64,000 nt of DNA. Source: Trebonia kvetii. Lineage in GTDB: Bacteria; Actinomycetota; Actinomycetes; Streptosporangiales; Streptosporangiaceae. The stretch's first letter is position 1, and each line of letters opens with the position of its first letter. The position numbers and the translations under genes are program-made. The notes under the pieces are model-generated. The model had not been told where the DNA came from and did no database searches. It was given only the letters and a program-made list of their open reading frames with translations. Location of the stretch: positions 1,774,519-1,838,518 of the forward strand of contig NZ_RPFW01000001.1 of NCBI RefSeq assembly GCF_007827045.1, in the 5' to 3' direction. This document shows positions 56,328 to 64,000 of this stretch, one piece after another.

Positions 56328-57344
56328 CTAGTACTGCTCGGTCTCGACGTAGCTCTCGTCGTCGTCTCCGGCGAAGGAGTCGACGGCGCTGCTCGGGTCG
56401 AACCCGGGCGGCGAGTCCTTGAGCGCCAGGCCCATGTCGACCAGCTTCTGCTTGACTTCCTCGATCGACTTGGCGCCGAAGTTGCGGATGTCGAGCAGGT
56501 CCTGCTCGCTGCGGGCGACGAGCTCACCCACGGTGTGGATGCCCTCGCGCTTGAGGCAGTTGTAAGACCGGACCGTGAGGTTGAGGTCCTCGATCGGCAG
56601 TGCCAGGTCCTGCGCTAGCGCGGCGTCACTCGGCGACGGGCCGATGTCGATGCCCTCGGCGTCGACATTGAGCTCGCGAGCCAGGCCGAACAGCTCGGTC
56701 AGCGTCTTGCCCGCACTGGCTACGGCGTCCCGCGGACGCATGCACGGCTTGGTCTCGACGTCGAGGATGAGCCGGTCGAAGTCGGTGCGCTGCTCGACTC
56801 GGGTGGCCTCTACCTTGTAGGTCACGCGGAGCACCGGCGAGTAGATGGAGTCGATCGGAATCCGGCCGATCTCCTGGCCCGGCTGCTTGTTCTGCGTCGC
56901 GGAGACGTAACCGCGGCCGCGCTCGACCGTGAGTTCCATCTCCAGCTTGCCCTTGCTGTTGAGCGTGGCGATGTGCAGCTCGGGGTTGTGCACCTCGACG
57001 CCCGCGGGCGGCGCGATGTCCGCCGCGGTGACCGCGCCAGGGCCCTGCTTGCGCAGGTACATGACGACCGGCTCGTCGTGCTCGGAGGAGACGACAAGCT
57101 GCTTGAGGTTGAGGATGACGTCGGTGACATCCTCCTTGACCCCGGGCACCGTGGTGAACTCGTGCAGGACGCCCTCGATGCGGATCGAGGTGACCGCTGC
57201 CCCCGGAATGGAAGACAGCAGGGTCCGCCGGATCGAGTTGCCGATCGTGTAGCCGAAGCCTGGCTCCAGCGGCTCGATCGTGAACTTCGACCGGTAGTCG
57301 CCGACCTGCTCCTCCCCCAGGGAGGGGCGCTGTGCGATGAGCAT
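56328..57344 (-). CDS. rpoA: RNA polymerase alpha subunit
   Basis: The 338-residue subunit has the N-terminal dimerisation domain ([22 protein letters not shown]) and the C-terminal domain that contacts DNA and activators ([39 protein letters not shown]). It lies between rpsD and rplQ as in the alpha operon. Confidence 0.98.
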   Translation of the reverse strand: MLIAQRPSLGEEQVGDYRSKFTIEPLEPGFGYTIGNSIRRTLLSSIPGAAVTSIRIEGVLHEFTTVPGVKEDVTDVILNLKQLVVSSEHDEPVVMYLRKQGPGAVTAADIAPPAGVEVHNPELHIATLNSKGKLEMELTVERGRGYVSATQNKQPGQEIGRIPIDSIYSPVLRVTYKVEATRVEQRTDFDRLILDVETKPCMRPRDAVASAGKTLTELFGLARELNVDAEGIDIGPSPSDAALAQDLALPIEDLNLTVRSYNCLKREGIHTVGELVARSEQDLLDIRNFGAKSIEEVKQKLVDMGLALKDSPPGFDPSSAVDSFAGDDDESYVETEQY

Positions 57345-57421
57345 GACACTTTCCTTTCCGCCGGACCGCTATATGACCGGCGAACGGCGGCAGGGCGGCT
57401 GTCGCCCCGCCGTTTTGCCGA

Positions 57422-58048
57422 CTACTTGGAGTAGTACTCGACGATGAGCTGCTCTTGGACCAGGGTGTCGATCTGAGCCCGGGCCGGGAGCGAGTGGACG
57501 AGGATGCGCATTTGGTCGGGCATGACCTCAAGCCACGCCGGGACGGTGCGCTCGCCGGCCTCCGCGCGGGCGACGACCATCGGGGTCAGCTCAAGCGACT
57601 TGGCCGTGACCTCGATGACGTCGTTCTCGCTCACCCGGTAGGACGGGATGTCCACCCGGCGGCCGTTGACCAGGATGTGGCCGTGCCCAACTAGCTGCCG
57701 GGCCATGTCTCGGCTCTTGGCGAAGCCGGCGCGGTAGACCACGTTGTCGAGACGGCTCTCCAGGATCTGGAGCAGCGCCTCGCCGGTACGGCCGGACTTG
57801 TGGGTGGCCTCGACGTAGTAGCCGTGGAACTGCTTCTCGAGCACCCCGTAGATGCGGCGAGCCTTCTGCTTCTCGCGGATCTGCAGCAGGTACTCGCTGT
57901 CCTTCTGGCGGATCCGGCCGTGCTCACCCGGCGGGTAGGGACGGATCTCGATCGGGCACTTCGGCGAGTCGCACTTGGCGCCCTTGAGGAAAAGCTTGAC
58001 CTTCTCACGGCGGCACAGCTTGCAGTCCGCCCCGGTGTAACGAGCCAT
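57422..58048 (-). CDS. rpsD: 30S ribosomal protein uS4
   Basis: The 208-residue protein has the zinc-binding N-terminus (CKLCRREKVKLF, CDSPKCP), the RRIYGVLEKQF segment and the S4 RNA-binding domain (LDNVVYRAGFAKSRDMARQLVGHG). The four-Cys (C+) form matters because zinc-limited actinobacteria often carry a second, Cys-less copy elsewhere; none is seen here. Confidence 0.98.
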   Translation of the reverse strand: MARYTGADCKLCRREKVKLFLKGAKCDSPKCPIEIRPYPPGEHGRIRQKDSEYLLQIREKQKARRIYGVLEKQFHGYYVEATHKSGRTGEALLQILESRLDNVVYRAGFAKSRDMARQLVGHGHILVNGRRVDIPSYRVSENDVIEVTAKSLELTPMVVARAEAGERTVPAWLEVMPDQMRILVHSLPARAQIDTLVQEQLIVEYYSK

Positions 58049-58062
58049 CTGTCTATGTCTCC

Positions 58063-58473
58063 TCAGACGCGCCGGCGCTTCGGCGGGCGGCAGCCATTGT
58101 GCGGAACGGGGGTTACGTCCTGGATCGAGCCGACCTCAAGGCCGGTCGCCTGCAGTGACCGGATGGCGGTCTCCCGGCCGGAGCCCGGCCCCTTGACGAA
58201 GACGTCGACCTTGCGCATCCCGTGCTCCATGGCACGGCGCGCCGCGGCCTCCGCGGCCTGCTGGGCGGCGTACGGGGTCGACTTGCGCGAACCCTTGAAC
58301 CCAACCTGCCCTGAGGACGCCCACGAGATCACGTTCCCTGTCGGGTCGGTGATCGAGACGATGGTGTTGTTGAACGTAGACCGGATGTGGGCGTGCCCGT
58401 GAGCTACGTTCTTCCGCTCCTTGCGGCGCACCTTCTTGGCTGCGCCCTGCTGGCTGCTCTTGCGAGGCGGCAT
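58063..58473 (-). CDS. rpsK: 30S ribosomal protein uS11
   Basis: The 136-residue protein is complete: [37 protein letters not shown] and the C-terminal [17 protein letters not shown]. It follows rpsM by 45 bases and precedes rpsD by 14. Confidence 0.98.
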   Translation of the reverse strand: MPPRKSSQQGAAKKVRRKERKNVAHGHAHIRSTFNNTIVSITDPTGNVISWASSGQVGFKGSRKSTPYAAQQAAEAAARRAMEHGMRKVDVFVKGPGSGRETAIRSLQATGLEVGSIQDVTPVPHNGCRPPKRRRV

Positions 58474-58518
58474 CTGCTTCCTGATTCCTTAGGAGGTGAT
58501 CGATCCCGAAGGGGACTA

Positions 58519-58899
58519 CTACTTCTTCCCGACCTTCTTCTTGCCGGCGACGGTCTTCTTCTTGCCCTTACGGGTGCGCGCGTTGGTCTGCGTCCGCTGA
58601 CCGTGCACCGGAAGCCCCCTGCGGTGCCTGATGCCCTGGTAGCAGCCGATCTCGATCTTGCGCCGGATGTCGGCGGCCACCTCGCGGCGGAGGTCACCCT
58701 CGACCTGGTAGTTGGCGTCGATCCATTCGCGTAGCTTCTGCAGGTCGTCGTCGCCGAGAGCGTGAACCCGGATGTCGCCGCTCACGCCGGTTGCCGAGAG
58801 AGTCTCGGTGGCCCGGGTGCGGCCGATGCCGTAGATATATGTCAGCGCGATCTCAAGCCGCTTCTCACGCGGCAGGTCGACGCCAGAGAGACGTGCCAT
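58519..58899 (-). CDS. rpsM: 30S ribosomal protein uS13
   Basis: The 126-residue protein is full length: [51 protein letters not shown] and a Lys-rich tail that reaches toward the P-site tRNA. Confidence 0.98.
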   Translation of the reverse strand: MARLSGVDLPREKRLEIALTYIYGIGRTRATETLSATGVSGDIRVHALGDDDLQKLREWIDANYQVEGDLRREVAADIRRKIEIGCYQGIRHRRGLPVHGQRTQTNARTRKGKKKTVAGKKKVGKK

Positions 58900-59080
58900 C
58901 TTGGGCAGTTCTCCTTCGTGTGGTGGAGGTCCTCCGCCCCGCTCCCGCCCCTGCCCGAGGCGGCCCCGGCCTCCAACCGGGGGTGACGGCGCTGCCCCGC
59001 AGGGAGCAGCGGCCGCGCGCGGTGCGCGTATTGCTTCGCTTATTCGGTTGTCAGTAGTAAACAGGCGCGACTGGCGCTGC

Positions 59081-59194
59081 TTAGCCCTGGCGCTGCTTGT
59101 GCCGGGGGTCCGAGCAGATCACCATGACGCGGCCGTGGCGACGGATGATCCTGCACTTGCTGCAGATCTTCTTGACGCTCGGCTTGACCTTCAC
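59081..59194 (-). CDS. rpmJ: 50S ribosomal protein bL36
   Basis: This 37-residue gene, read by eye, starts with GTG at 59194 and encodes [20 protein letters not shown], then [17 protein letters not shown]. It holds the zinc-ribbon Cys/His set (CxxC, C, H) of the C+ form. It lies in the normal place between infA and rpsM. Confidence 0.97.
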   Translation of the reverse strand: MKVKPSVKKICSKCRIIRRHGRVMVICSDPRHKQRQG

Positions 59195-59246
59195 GGCAAA
59201 CTTCTCCTCTTTGCTGGGCTCCGGGAACGTGCCCGGACAGGTGCCC

Positions 59247-59468
59247 TTACTTGTACCGGTAGACGATGCGACCGCGGCTCAGGTCATAAGGACTGAGCTC
59301 AACGACCACCCGGTCATCCGGCAGGATACGGATGTAGTGCATCCGCATCTTCCCGCTGATGTGGGCGAGTACCTTGTGCCCGTTGTCCAGCTCCACTCGG
59401 AAGAAGGCGTTCGGCAACGTCTCGACCACCGTGCCCTCGATCTCGATGGCGCCGTCTTTCTTGGGCAT
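59247..59468 (-). CDS. infA: Translation initiation factor IF-1
   Basis: The 73-residue OB-fold protein is complete: [59 protein letters not shown] and [14 protein letters not shown] precedes the ATG. It opens the infA-rpmJ-rpsM-rpsK-rpsD-rpoA-rplQ-truA run; map, adk and secY, which usually precede it in actinobacteria, are not adjacent. Confidence 0.98.
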   Translation of the reverse strand: MPKKDGAIEIEGTVVETLPNAFFRVELDNGHKVLAHISGKMRMHYIRILPDDRVVVELSPYDLSRGRIVYRYK

Positions 59469-59893
59469 ATCCTCCGCGATTCATTCTGCGTAGTCATGGT
59501 TTGGTATCGCCGCTGTCCGCAGCAGCCCAGGCGAGAAGCGCTGGGCTGAACGTGACGCACTCCCCCGTGGTCACCGTGCCTCTCAAGGAGCACGGCACCT
59601 GACGGAAAGCCAGCCGACGGGCCGCAGCAGAGTCTACTGTACCCATCCCACGAACGCGAACCGGCTGCACAACACCAAGACCGCGCGACCTATTCCCCCT
59701 GTGGAACTAGGCGCTCCACGCCAAGCAGGGGATCGCGCGGCTGAATGGATGCATCCGCATATCAAGTGTACCCGATAACGCGATCCGGCCCGCCACAGGC
59801 TCTGTGAGCTGGGCGAGTAACGAATCTCGGCAGTCGTGCGCTGTCGGCATGTAAACCCGGGCACGGATGCACGGGGCTGACGGAAGGCAGATC
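59469..59893. other. Divergent region between infA and an exported protein gene
   Basis: This gap must carry the infA operon promoter on the minus strand. TACAGT (59641-59636) and TAGACT near 59637-59632 are possible -10 elements, but no good -35 was found at the right spacing. No further gene or RNA was recognised. Confidence 0.4.
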
Positions 59894-60610
59894 ATGCGTT
59901 CAACCCTCACGCGGATCCTGGTCGGCGCGGCCATCGCGGCGACCGCGGTCGGCACGGCAGTCGGCACGGCCGGCGCCGCCGGCGCGACGGCGAAGACCCA
60001 CACCACCCTGTCCATCGTGGCGGGCAGGTCCACCATCACGGCCGGGCAGACGGACACGGTCAGCGGCGCGCTCAGGGCCGCCGACAAGTCGTCGACCGCC
60101 AAGAAGACTGTTGAGCTGAAGCGGTACAACGTCAAGCTGAAGAAGTGGGTGCTGGAGAAGGCCAACCTGACCGGCAAGAACGGCTGGGTCCGGTTCACCG
60201 TCAAGCCCTCCGTCACCAGCAGGTTCGAGCTCGTCTTCCCCGGCAACAAGACGCTTGCCGGCAGCCACAGCGGCGTGGTGACCATCCACGTCAGGCCGGC
60301 TAAGACCGCGACCCAGCTGACCATCGCCGCGAACCCGAGCACCATCAAGGTGGGAAGCACCACCACGATCAGCGGTGACCTGACCGCCGGGACCACGGCG
60401 CTGCCGAAGCGGCTCGTTTACCTCTACCGCTGGAACGCGACCACCAAGCACTGGGACAAGGTCTCGGTGAACGTCACCGGCCCGAAGGGCGGGGTGTCCT
60501 TCGTACGCAAGCCGCCGGTCGGCTCGGTCACCTTCGAGCTCGTGTTCTTCGGCTCGCCGAAGCTGGCGGCCGCGCACAGCGCCCCGGTGACGGTCACGGT
60601 CAACAGCTAA
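59894..60610 (+). CDS. Exported protein with two Ig-like repeats
   Basis: The 238-residue protein has a signal peptide (about residues 1-32, ending in an Ala/Gly-rich stretch) and two homologous beta-sandwich repeats of about 95 residues (TTLSIVAGRSTITAGQTDTV and TQLTIAANPSTIKVGSTTTI start them; RFELVFPGNKT and TFELVFFGSPK end them). They look like the Ig-like domains of actinobacterial surface proteins. ATG 59894 follows GGAAGG; nine earlier codons are not supported. It lies just upstream of an ECF sigma gene but is cut off by a hairpin. Confidence 0.8.
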   Translation: MRSTLTRILVGAAIAATAVGTAVGTAGAAGATAKTHTTLSIVAGRSTITAGQTDTVSGALRAADKSSTAKKTVELKRYNVKLKKWVLEKANLTGKNGWVRFTVKPSVTSRFELVFPGNKTLAGSHSGVVTIHVRPAKTATQLTIAANPSTIKVGSTTTISGDLTAGTTALPKRLVYLYRWNATTKHWDKVSVNVTGPKGGVSFVRKPPVGSVTFELVFFGSPKLAAAHSAPVTVTVNS

Positions 60611-60643
60611 CGTACGGCACCACCCTCCGCAGCGCGGGGACAC

Positions 60644-60680
60644 GCCGGCGGGCCTGGCTCACTGAGCCGGGTCCGCCGGC
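60644..60680 (+). terminator. Hairpin terminator
   Basis: GCCGGCGG-G-CCTGGCTCA pairs with TGAGCCGGG-T-CCGCCGGC with one internal mismatch and a very short loop. It follows the Ig-like protein gene. Confidence 0.75.
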
Positions 60681-60759
60681 CGTACTGTCCGCGCGCGAAG
60701 GCGGCGTAGACGGGATATGTCAGCATTCGGGGCGGCGAATGTGGGAGCATGCTGACGCG

Positions 60760-61341
60760 ATGGTGACCGAAGCGGGCGGGACCGCGTTCGACGATGCGCT
60801 CGTCCGCGCCAGGTGCGGCGACGAGACCGGCTTCCTGGTGCTCTGGGAGGCCCTGCAGCCACGGCTCCTCCGCTACCTGCAGGTCATCGGCTGCGATGAC
60901 GTCGACGACGTGGCCGGAGAGACCTGGCTCCAGGTGGTCCGCGACCTGCCGAAGTTCAAGAAGGGCGGCGCGGATGAGTTCCGGGCCTGGCTGTTCACCA
61001 TCGGCAGGCACCGGGCCGTCGACGCCGCCAGGTCACGCACGCGATTCCGTGACAAGGTACTGACCGCCGAGGCGATGCCGCCGGCGGCGACACCCGCAGG
61101 TTCAGTAGAGGAAGAGGTGCTTCACCGGCTGTCAACCCGGCAGGCCATCGCCTTGGTCGCCGGGCTGTCCAAGGACCAGGCCGAGGTAGTCGCGCTGCGA
61201 GTAATCGCCGGGCTGGACACCGAGGCCGTCGCCAAACTGCTGCGCAAGTCTCCCGGCGCGGTCCGGGTCGCGCTCCACCGCGGACTGCGCGCCCTGTCCG
61301 ATGATCCGCGCATTCACCAGATAGAGAGGGTGGACCAGTGA
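60760..61341 (+). CDS. ECF-type RNA polymerase sigma factor
   Basis: The protein has sigma region 2 (LVLWEALQPRLLRYLQVI, DVAGETWLQVVRDLPKF, EFRAWLFTIGRHRAVDAARS) and region 4 (LPSxxAEV-like LSKDQAEVVALRVIAGLDTE, VAKLLRKSPGAVRVALHRGL). ATG 60760 is used (193 residues); ATG 60739 is also in frame. The next gene, a membrane protein, starts within its stop codon in GTGA, so the two are coupled. Confidence 0.92.
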   Translation: MVTEAGGTAFDDALVRARCGDETGFLVLWEALQPRLLRYLQVIGCDDVDDVAGETWLQVVRDLPKFKKGGADEFRAWLFTIGRHRAVDAARSRTRFRDKVLTAEAMPPAATPAGSVEEEVLHRLSTRQAIALVAGLSKDQAEVVALRVIAGLDTEAVAKLLRKSPGAVRVALHRGLRALSDDPRIHQIERVDQ

Positions 61342-62609
61342 GCATGCCTCGCGAACCTGGCCTCGACCGTCTCATCATGGCGCTGACCACGGACGGCGAT
61401 CCCGCAGAGCTCGCGGGCCGCGATGCTGCGCTCGCCGCGTTCCGCGCGGCCAGCCAGTCGCCGCGCCGCGCCCCCCGGCGCAGCCCGCTCAGCCTGCTGC
61501 CCGCCAGGCTCGCCGCCGTCCTGGCCGCCGGAGCCGCCGCGCTCGCCGGGGTGACCGCCGCGGCCTACGCGCAGGCGCTGCCCGCTCCCGTGCAGCAGAT
61601 CGCGCACACCATGTTCGCGCCGCTCGGCGTGCCGGACATTCAGCAGCAGCCGGCCAACCCTGGCCACGCGCACCGCACCGCCACTGCCACCGGCCAGGCG
61701 AGCACTCCGGGCAGCGGTCCGCAGGGGGCCGGCTGCCCGTGCCCGGCCAGCACGTCCGCGACACCCTCGCCAACGGCCGGCGGGCACCTCGCGCTCACCC
61801 TGTTCGCGGCCCGCGTGCACGTCCCCGCCTACGCGGTCGACGTGTTCACCGGGCGGGTCACCCAGCACGGGCACGCCGCCGCCGGGATCAGGGTCAAGCT
61901 GCTCGAGCGCCCCGCGGGATCGACCACGTGGCGGCTCGCGGCCAGCGGCAAGACAGGTCCGCACGGCGGATTCCGCCTGCTGACACCACGACTGACGACG
62001 ACCTCCGCGTTCCGGGTGTCCGGCCCTGGCAGCTCGCACAGCACCGGGGTCAGGGTGACGGTCGGCGCGCGCGTCCGGCTCAAGCTCGTCGCGGGCAAGG
62101 TCAACGACCACCTGATCGTCATCGCGCGTGCCGCACGTCCCGGCGATATGGCGGTGCTCGAGGAACTCGTCGCGGGCAACTGGACCCGGGTGAACAGTCG
62201 GGCGCTCGGCGCCGCCTACCAGGCGTCGTTCGTTGTCCCGGCCAAGACCGCGGCCGCGCACCACTACCGCGGCGTGGTGCTCATCGCGGGCTTCCGCGTG
62301 CCGGGCGCCGCCCTGTGGGTGCCGCGCGCCAAGCACACCACTGGTGCCACGATCATCGGTGGCCCAAGCCCGTCGCCGACACTGACCTCGATGCCGTCAC
62401 CGACAACGACGATCACGGCTCAGCCGACGCCGACCGACTCTGGCAGCCCGTCGCCGACGGGCTCCGCGCCGCCTGGCGCCACCCCGTCGCCGACCGGCCC
62501 GTCGAGCCCCGCGCCGACCCCCGCGCCCAGCGGGTCCGCGGACCCCACGGACTCGCCGACCCCGCCAGCGACGCCGTCCAGTGACAGCCAGTCGGCGCAC
62601 TTCCTCTGA
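61338..62609 (+). CDS. Membrane partner of the ECF sigma factor, with extracellular Ig-like domain
   Basis: The 423-residue protein has about 50 cytoplasmic residues, one helix (about 52-78), a Thr/Ser/Pro linker, an Ig-like extracellular domain (GIRVKLLERPAGSTTWRLAASG, GGFRLLTP, FRVSGPGSSHS) and an 80-residue Thr/Pro/Ser-rich tail. Coupled translation with the sigma gene suggests an anti-sigma or sensor role, but no zinc-anti-sigma HxxxCxxC motif is seen in the short N-terminus. The Ig-like part resembles the exported protein upstream, suggesting a shared ligand (inference). GTG 61338; ATG 61344 is an alternative. Confidence 0.7.
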   Translation: MSMPREPGLDRLIMALTTDGDPAELAGRDAALAAFRAASQSPRRAPRRSPLSLLPARLAAVLAAGAAALAGVTAAAYAQALPAPVQQIAHTMFAPLGVPDIQQQPANPGHAHRTATATGQASTPGSGPQGAGCPCPASTSATPSPTAGGHLALTLFAARVHVPAYAVDVFTGRVTQHGHAAAGIRVKLLERPAGSTTWRLAASGKTGPHGGFRLLTPRLTTTSAFRVSGPGSSHSTGVRVTVGARVRLKLVAGKVNDHLIVIARAARPGDMAVLEELVAGNWTRVNSRALGAAYQASFVVPAKTAAAHHYRGVVLIAGFRVPGAALWVPRAKHTTGATIIGGPSPSPTLTSMPSPTTTITAQPTPTDSGSPSPTGSAPPGATPSPTGPSSPAPTPAPSGSADPTDSPTPPATPSSDSQSAHFL

Positions 62610-62656
62610 CGCTGCTGCCTTCCCGGCCGCCCGCCGCCCGCCGTCAGCGGACACCG

Positions 62657-63910
62657 TCAGCCGCTGGCAGGCTGAGGTCCTAGCTGCCGCAGCAGGCAGC
62701 GGGCGGCGGTCGTGATCCGCGGGCGGTCGTGGATTAGGCCGAAGTAAAAGTCGGGTTGGGTCGTATGTGTCTGTCGCGCCACCACCGCCACGGCTGTGCT
62801 TGGGCTGACCGCGATGATCGCGTACTGCCCGTCTAGCGCCGGGTCGTGTGGTTGTGAACCCCGCACGCCGGGCGCGGGCTCAGGCGGCATGCCCACGCCG
62901 ATTACGCCGGTCATTACCTGGCGGCGGGCCATCTCGCTCAAAGCGCGCAGGTGGTCCTTCGTTAGCACTTGGGGGTCGGGGACGAGCACGAGCAGGAGTG
63001 CGGGAGGCTGGAGATGCTGCCCGTGACGGAAGACCTCATCAGCCAGGCAGCGCACCAGGTCACGGGGCGCGCGACTGATCTGCTGGCCGCCCAGCACCTC
63101 AAACGGCGAGCGCACGTCCTCTAGTCCCAACTCGGACCGGATCGACATGTGGGCCTCGTGTTCTTCGGCGGGCGTGGGATCGTCGGTCGGTTTCCCGTAG
63201 AGCCACCCCTGCGCCAGCGGAGCCCCGAACGCGCGGACCACCTCGTCGTGCTGCTTGGTTTCGACGCCTTCGGCGAGGATGGTGGCGCCCGTTCGCTCGA
63301 CCTCCTCGTAGGCAAGGTGGAGGACCGTCATCGCCTCCGGGCTCGGGGTACCCTGGGTCACCTTCAAGTCGAGCTTGATGACGTCTGGCCGGACTACCGG
63401 AAGCAAGGACATTGCCCGGACATCCGCGCCGACATCGTCGAGGGCCAGGCCGGTGATGGTCGGCCGTTGCCGGGCGATGCCTTCGAGCAGGGTACGCGGA
63501 TCGTGGTCCAGCGACCGTTCGGTGATCTCCAGGACGATACGGAACTTGCGGAACGCTTCCTCGATATCCGGCCAAAGATCCGGCGGGCAGTGCGAAGTCA
63601 GTGCCACCGGCTCGATGTTGAGGAACAGCAGATCGTTCGGTGCCAGGCGGGCGGCAAGAGCGGCTCGGCTCGCCGAGGCGCGCGCGATCCAGTCGAGCTC
63701 CGCGACGCGGTTCTGCCGGTATGCCTCGTTGATCAGCGCGTCCGGCGACTCCAAGATGGACCCCGCCGGGCCACGGATCAAGCCCTCGTACCCGGCCACC
63801 TTCCCCGACTCGACCCTGACGATCGGCTGGAACACCGTTCGCAGCAAGCGATCGTGCAGTACGCGCTCAAACTCGTTTTCTACTGTCGTCCCGGGATTGG
63901 AACGAGCCAT
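62657..63910 (-). CDS. EAL-domain cyclic-di-GMP phosphodiesterase with C-terminal DICT domain
   Basis: This 417-residue cytoplasmic protein has an EAL domain (about residues 15-245). The motif YEGLIRGP (EGL in place of EAL) keeps the metal-binding Glu. Other conserved points are LNIEP, LEITERSL, the loop LALDDVGADV (DDVGAD for the usual DDFGTG), VIKLDLKVT and AEGVET. The rest (about 270-400) resembles a DICT sensory domain, and fusions of the two occur in actinobacteria. The loop changes may reduce activity. ATG 63910 is preferred to the GTG three bases before it. It is convergent with the ECF membrane partner gene. Confidence 0.85.
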   Translation of the reverse strand: MARSNPGTTVENEFERVLHDRLLRTVFQPIVRVESGKVAGYEGLIRGPAGSILESPDALINEAYRQNRVAELDWIARASASRAALAARLAPNDLLFLNIEPVALTSHCPPDLWPDIEEAFRKFRIVLEITERSLDHDPRTLLEGIARQRPTITGLALDDVGADVRAMSLLPVVRPDVIKLDLKVTQGTPSPEAMTVLHLAYEEVERTGATILAEGVETKQHDEVVRAFGAPLAQGWLYGKPTDDPTPAEEHEAHMSIRSELGLEDVRSPFEVLGGQQISRAPRDLVRCLADEVFRHGQHLQPPALLLVLVPDPQVLTKDHLRALSEMARRQVMTGVIGVGMPPEPAPGVRGSQPHDPALDGQYAIIAVSPSTAVAVVARQTHTTQPDFYFGLIHDRPRITTAARCLLRQLGPQPASG

Positions 63911-64000
63911 CACGACCCCCCGCCGTCAGGTGCACTAAGGGTAACCCGCTGCTACCTGGTAGGGATCGTCGGGGATCTTCATGCCAAGGTCAGGCCCGCT

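Overview
The window is high-GC DNA from a filamentous-type actinobacterium. The signs are a complete conservon (CvnA-B-C-D), an XRE/DUF397/anti-sigma-like ATPase module, mycothiol-era ars genes, GTG/TTG starts and many ATGA/GTGA overlaps. The mix (form II CoxL, conservon, C-terminally anchored phosphate-binding proteins) fits Streptosporangiales or relatives better than mycobacteria, but the genus cannot be fixed by reading alone. No rRNA, tRNA, CRISPR array, insertion sequence or prophage was seen.

Layout. 1-4.4 kb: three tandem LytR-CpsA-Psr (LCP) genes on the minus strand, with a frameshifted stump of a fourth between the second and third. 4.7-6.3 kb: a Pro-rich membrane protein whose end lies in extreme poly-C tracts. 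6.5-8.9 kb: helicase pcrA. 9.0-13.5 kb: a conservon, cvnABCD. 13.5-15.8 kb: a HATPase/DUF397/XRE regulatory triad around a TGCA-rich operator-like region. 15.8-17.4 kb: an APC permease. 17.9-28.2 kb: a phosphate-uptake region with a secreted binding protein, a truncated copy of it, then pstC-pstA-large anchored binding protein-pstS-sortase-like pseudoenzyme-pstB. 28.3-32.9 kb: coxSLM and coxG, a form II molybdenum hydroxylase. 33.0-40.9 kb: an arsenic island with arsC, a PstS lipoprotein, a CoA-disulfide-reductase-like flavoprotein, an aquaporin, arsR, a flavin monooxygenase, an MFS exporter and an ArsR-phosphatase fusion. 41-51.5 kb: a minus-strand housekeeping operon, rplM-rpsI-glmM-acpS-nnr-alr-tsaE-X-tsaB-rimI-tsaD. 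51.8-54.7 kb: two exported or membrane proteins. 54.5-59.5 kb: infA-rpmJ-rpsM-rpsK-rpsD-rpoA-rplQ-truA on the minus strand. 59.9-62.6 kb: an exported Ig-like protein, an ECF sigma factor and its membrane partner. 62.7-63.9 kb: an EAL-DICT protein.

How the parts fit. Phosphate and arsenate chemistry recur: two kinds of phosphate-binding protein (TM-anchored in the pst operon, lipoprotein in the ars island) and two ArsR-type regulators, each with its own palindrome. Membrane and envelope themes also recur (LCP array, dead sortase, Tyr/Gly/Gln-rich single-pass proteins flanking the rplM-tsaD operon). The most unusual items are the sortase-like protein with all catalytic residues replaced, encoded between pstS and pstB, the decayed LCP copy, and the two-palindrome wiring of the ars island.
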